Positions 5,319-6,203 of a DNA stretch of 6,203 nt are shown here, one piece after another. The translations under genes were made by a program, and so were the position numbers. The notes beneath the pieces were generated by a model, which worked only from the letters and a program-made list of their open reading frames with translations, was not told the DNA's origin and did no database searches. This stretch comes from GCA-2717185 sp964386465 (lineage in GTDB: Bacteria > Pseudomonadota > Alphaproteobacteria > UBA8366 > GCA-2717185), in contig CAYLTU010000310.1 of NCBI GenBank assembly GCA_964386465.1, positions 1 to 6,203 of the forward strand. The letters run 5' to 3'. The stretch's first letter is position 1; each line of letters opens with the position of its first letter.

Positions 5319-6203
5319 TGTATGAATTGATCGACCGGATCGTCAGTCTCGACATGGGGCAGCGCGGCATGGCCGGCCTGTACGAGCCGGCGCGCGCCAT
5401 GGCCGGCGAACCGATTTCCGCCGCCGCGGCGCGGCCGCTGTCGACGCTGGAAAGGGGCGATACCGTCATCCTCATTACCGGATCGCTGACCCGGGCCGGC
5501 GTGTCGTCGGCGATTGCGGAAAATGACGGGCCGGTCGGTGTCGCCTCCCTGGCGCGGGCCATAACGCACGGTTTCAACGCTATACCGCTGATCCTGGTGG
5601 ATGAGACGATATGCGACAAGATGGCGGCGATAACCCGCGTCGCCGGGCCGAATGCCGTGACCCGCGACCAGGCCCGGATCGCCGTCGAGACGCCGCGCTA
5701 CACCAGTGTCGCGGTGGTCGAAGGCGGGAAAATCGACGATGGCGAAGCAAGGGCCCATGCGGCCGCCTTGATTGCGGAAACCGGCCCGAAAGCGGTCATA
5801 TCCGTCGAAAGGTCCGGTCTGACGAAGGACGGGACCTACCGCAACGCGCGCGGCGAGGACTACAGCGAAGGCCGCGCGCGGCTCGACCATGTCGTGCTCG
5901 AGGCGGCGAAAGCCGGCATTCCGACGATCGGGATCGGCGATGGCGGCAACGAGATCGGCATGGGCGCCATTCCCGAGGCCGTCGCCGCGCATATCCCGCA
6001 TGGCGCCGTGCTGTGTTCGGAAATCGCGACCGACATTTTGTTTCCGGTCGGCGTTTCCAATTGGGGATGCTACGCGGTGGCGGCGGCACTGGCCGTCATG
6101 ACCGGAAACGAAGACCTGATTCACACGCCGGACCTGGAACGCCGGCTTCTGGAGGCCTCGCCCCAGATCGGGCTGGTCGACGGCACGTCGGGACGCCTCG
6201 AAC
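5315..6203 (+). CDS. DUF4392 protein (D-glutamate cyclase-like), 3' end cut
   Basis: This frame runs open for 296 residues to the window edge, with no frameshift. It matches the DUF4392 family, the C-terminal domain of vertebrate D-glutamate cyclase (DGLUCY), which converts D-glutamate to 5-oxo-D-proline. Family-like blocks are VILITGSLTRAG (51-62), AIAENDGPVGVASLARA (66-82), SVERSGLTKDGTYRNARGED (163-182) and GIGDGGNEIGMG (206-217). The last is a glycine/acid-rich loop likely at the active site. No signal peptide or membrane helix is seen, so it should be cytoplasmic. The start at 5315 overlaps the Fe-S gene stop by 4 nt (ATGA). The family is usually about 300 residues, so only a short C-terminal piece should be missing. 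The DUF1445 half found fused in animals is not seen here. Whether bacterial members act on D-glutamate or a related acid is not shown by the sequence. Confidence 0.87.
   Translation, partial: MMYELIDRIVSLDMGQRGMAGLYEPARAMAGEPISAAAARPLSTLERGDTVILITGSLTRAGVSSAIAENDGPVGVASLARAITHGFNAIPLILVDETICDKMAAITRVAGPNAVTRDQARIAVETPRYTSVAVVEGGKIDDGEARAHAAALIAETGPKAVISVERSGLTKDGTYRNARGEDYSEGRARLDHVVLEAAKAGIPTIGIGDGGNEIGMGAIPEAVAAHIPHGAVLCSEIATDILFPVGVSNWGCYAVAAALAVMTGNEDLIHTPDLERRLLEASPQIGLVDGTSGRLE

Noticed and set aside
5258..6124. Minus-strand open frame of 288 codons opposite the DUF4392 gene
   Set aside because: It is a shadow of a gene with strong family motifs; its translation is low-complexity and rich in R, G and D.

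Overview
The window looks like a chromosomal segment of a moderately GC-rich alphaproteobacterium. This is inferred from the strong G/C third-position bias in the main genes, the gene families present, and the hairpin repeats between genes that end in TAGAGC/GCTCTA. A Rhodospirillales-like lineage is a guess; no marker gene is present to fix the taxon. No rRNA, tRNA, CRISPR array, transposase or phage gene is visible.

Layout, left to right. Positions 1-254 are an AT-rich stretch with no convincing gene. Positions 255-411 may hold a small basic reading frame on the + strand, broken by a frameshift, whose stop codon overlaps the stop of the next gene end to end. From about 3345 leftward to 408 there is a minus-strand run: a promoter-like TATACT, the carboxyltransferase subunit of a biotin-dependent acyl-CoA carboxylase (1759-3306), a small DUF1330-like ferredoxin-fold protein 16 nt downstream (1338-1742), and a membrane-anchored Bax-type glucosaminidase (408-1259) 78 nt further on. 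The first two genes are probably co-transcribed; the third may be.

Positions 3307-3989 are an unusual intergenic island. In its middle lies an unannotated 30-codon minus-strand gene for a one-helix membrane peptide (3595-3687), with a Shine-Dalgarno sequence and its own strong terminator (3525-3552). Two long hairpins lie on each side of it, and all four appear to belong to one repeat family.

Rightward from 3990 runs a + strand operon. Its first gene encodes a 442-residue two-cluster ferredoxin plus CCG-domain protein of the HdrC/HdrB-GlcF type. It overlaps by 4 nt (ATGA) a DUF4392 protein related to the C-terminal half of D-glutamate cyclase, which is cut by the window edge. The tight overlap suggests the two proteins work in one pathway, possibly oxidation of a 2-hydroxy or D-amino-acid-derived substrate, but no sequence feature fixes the substrate.
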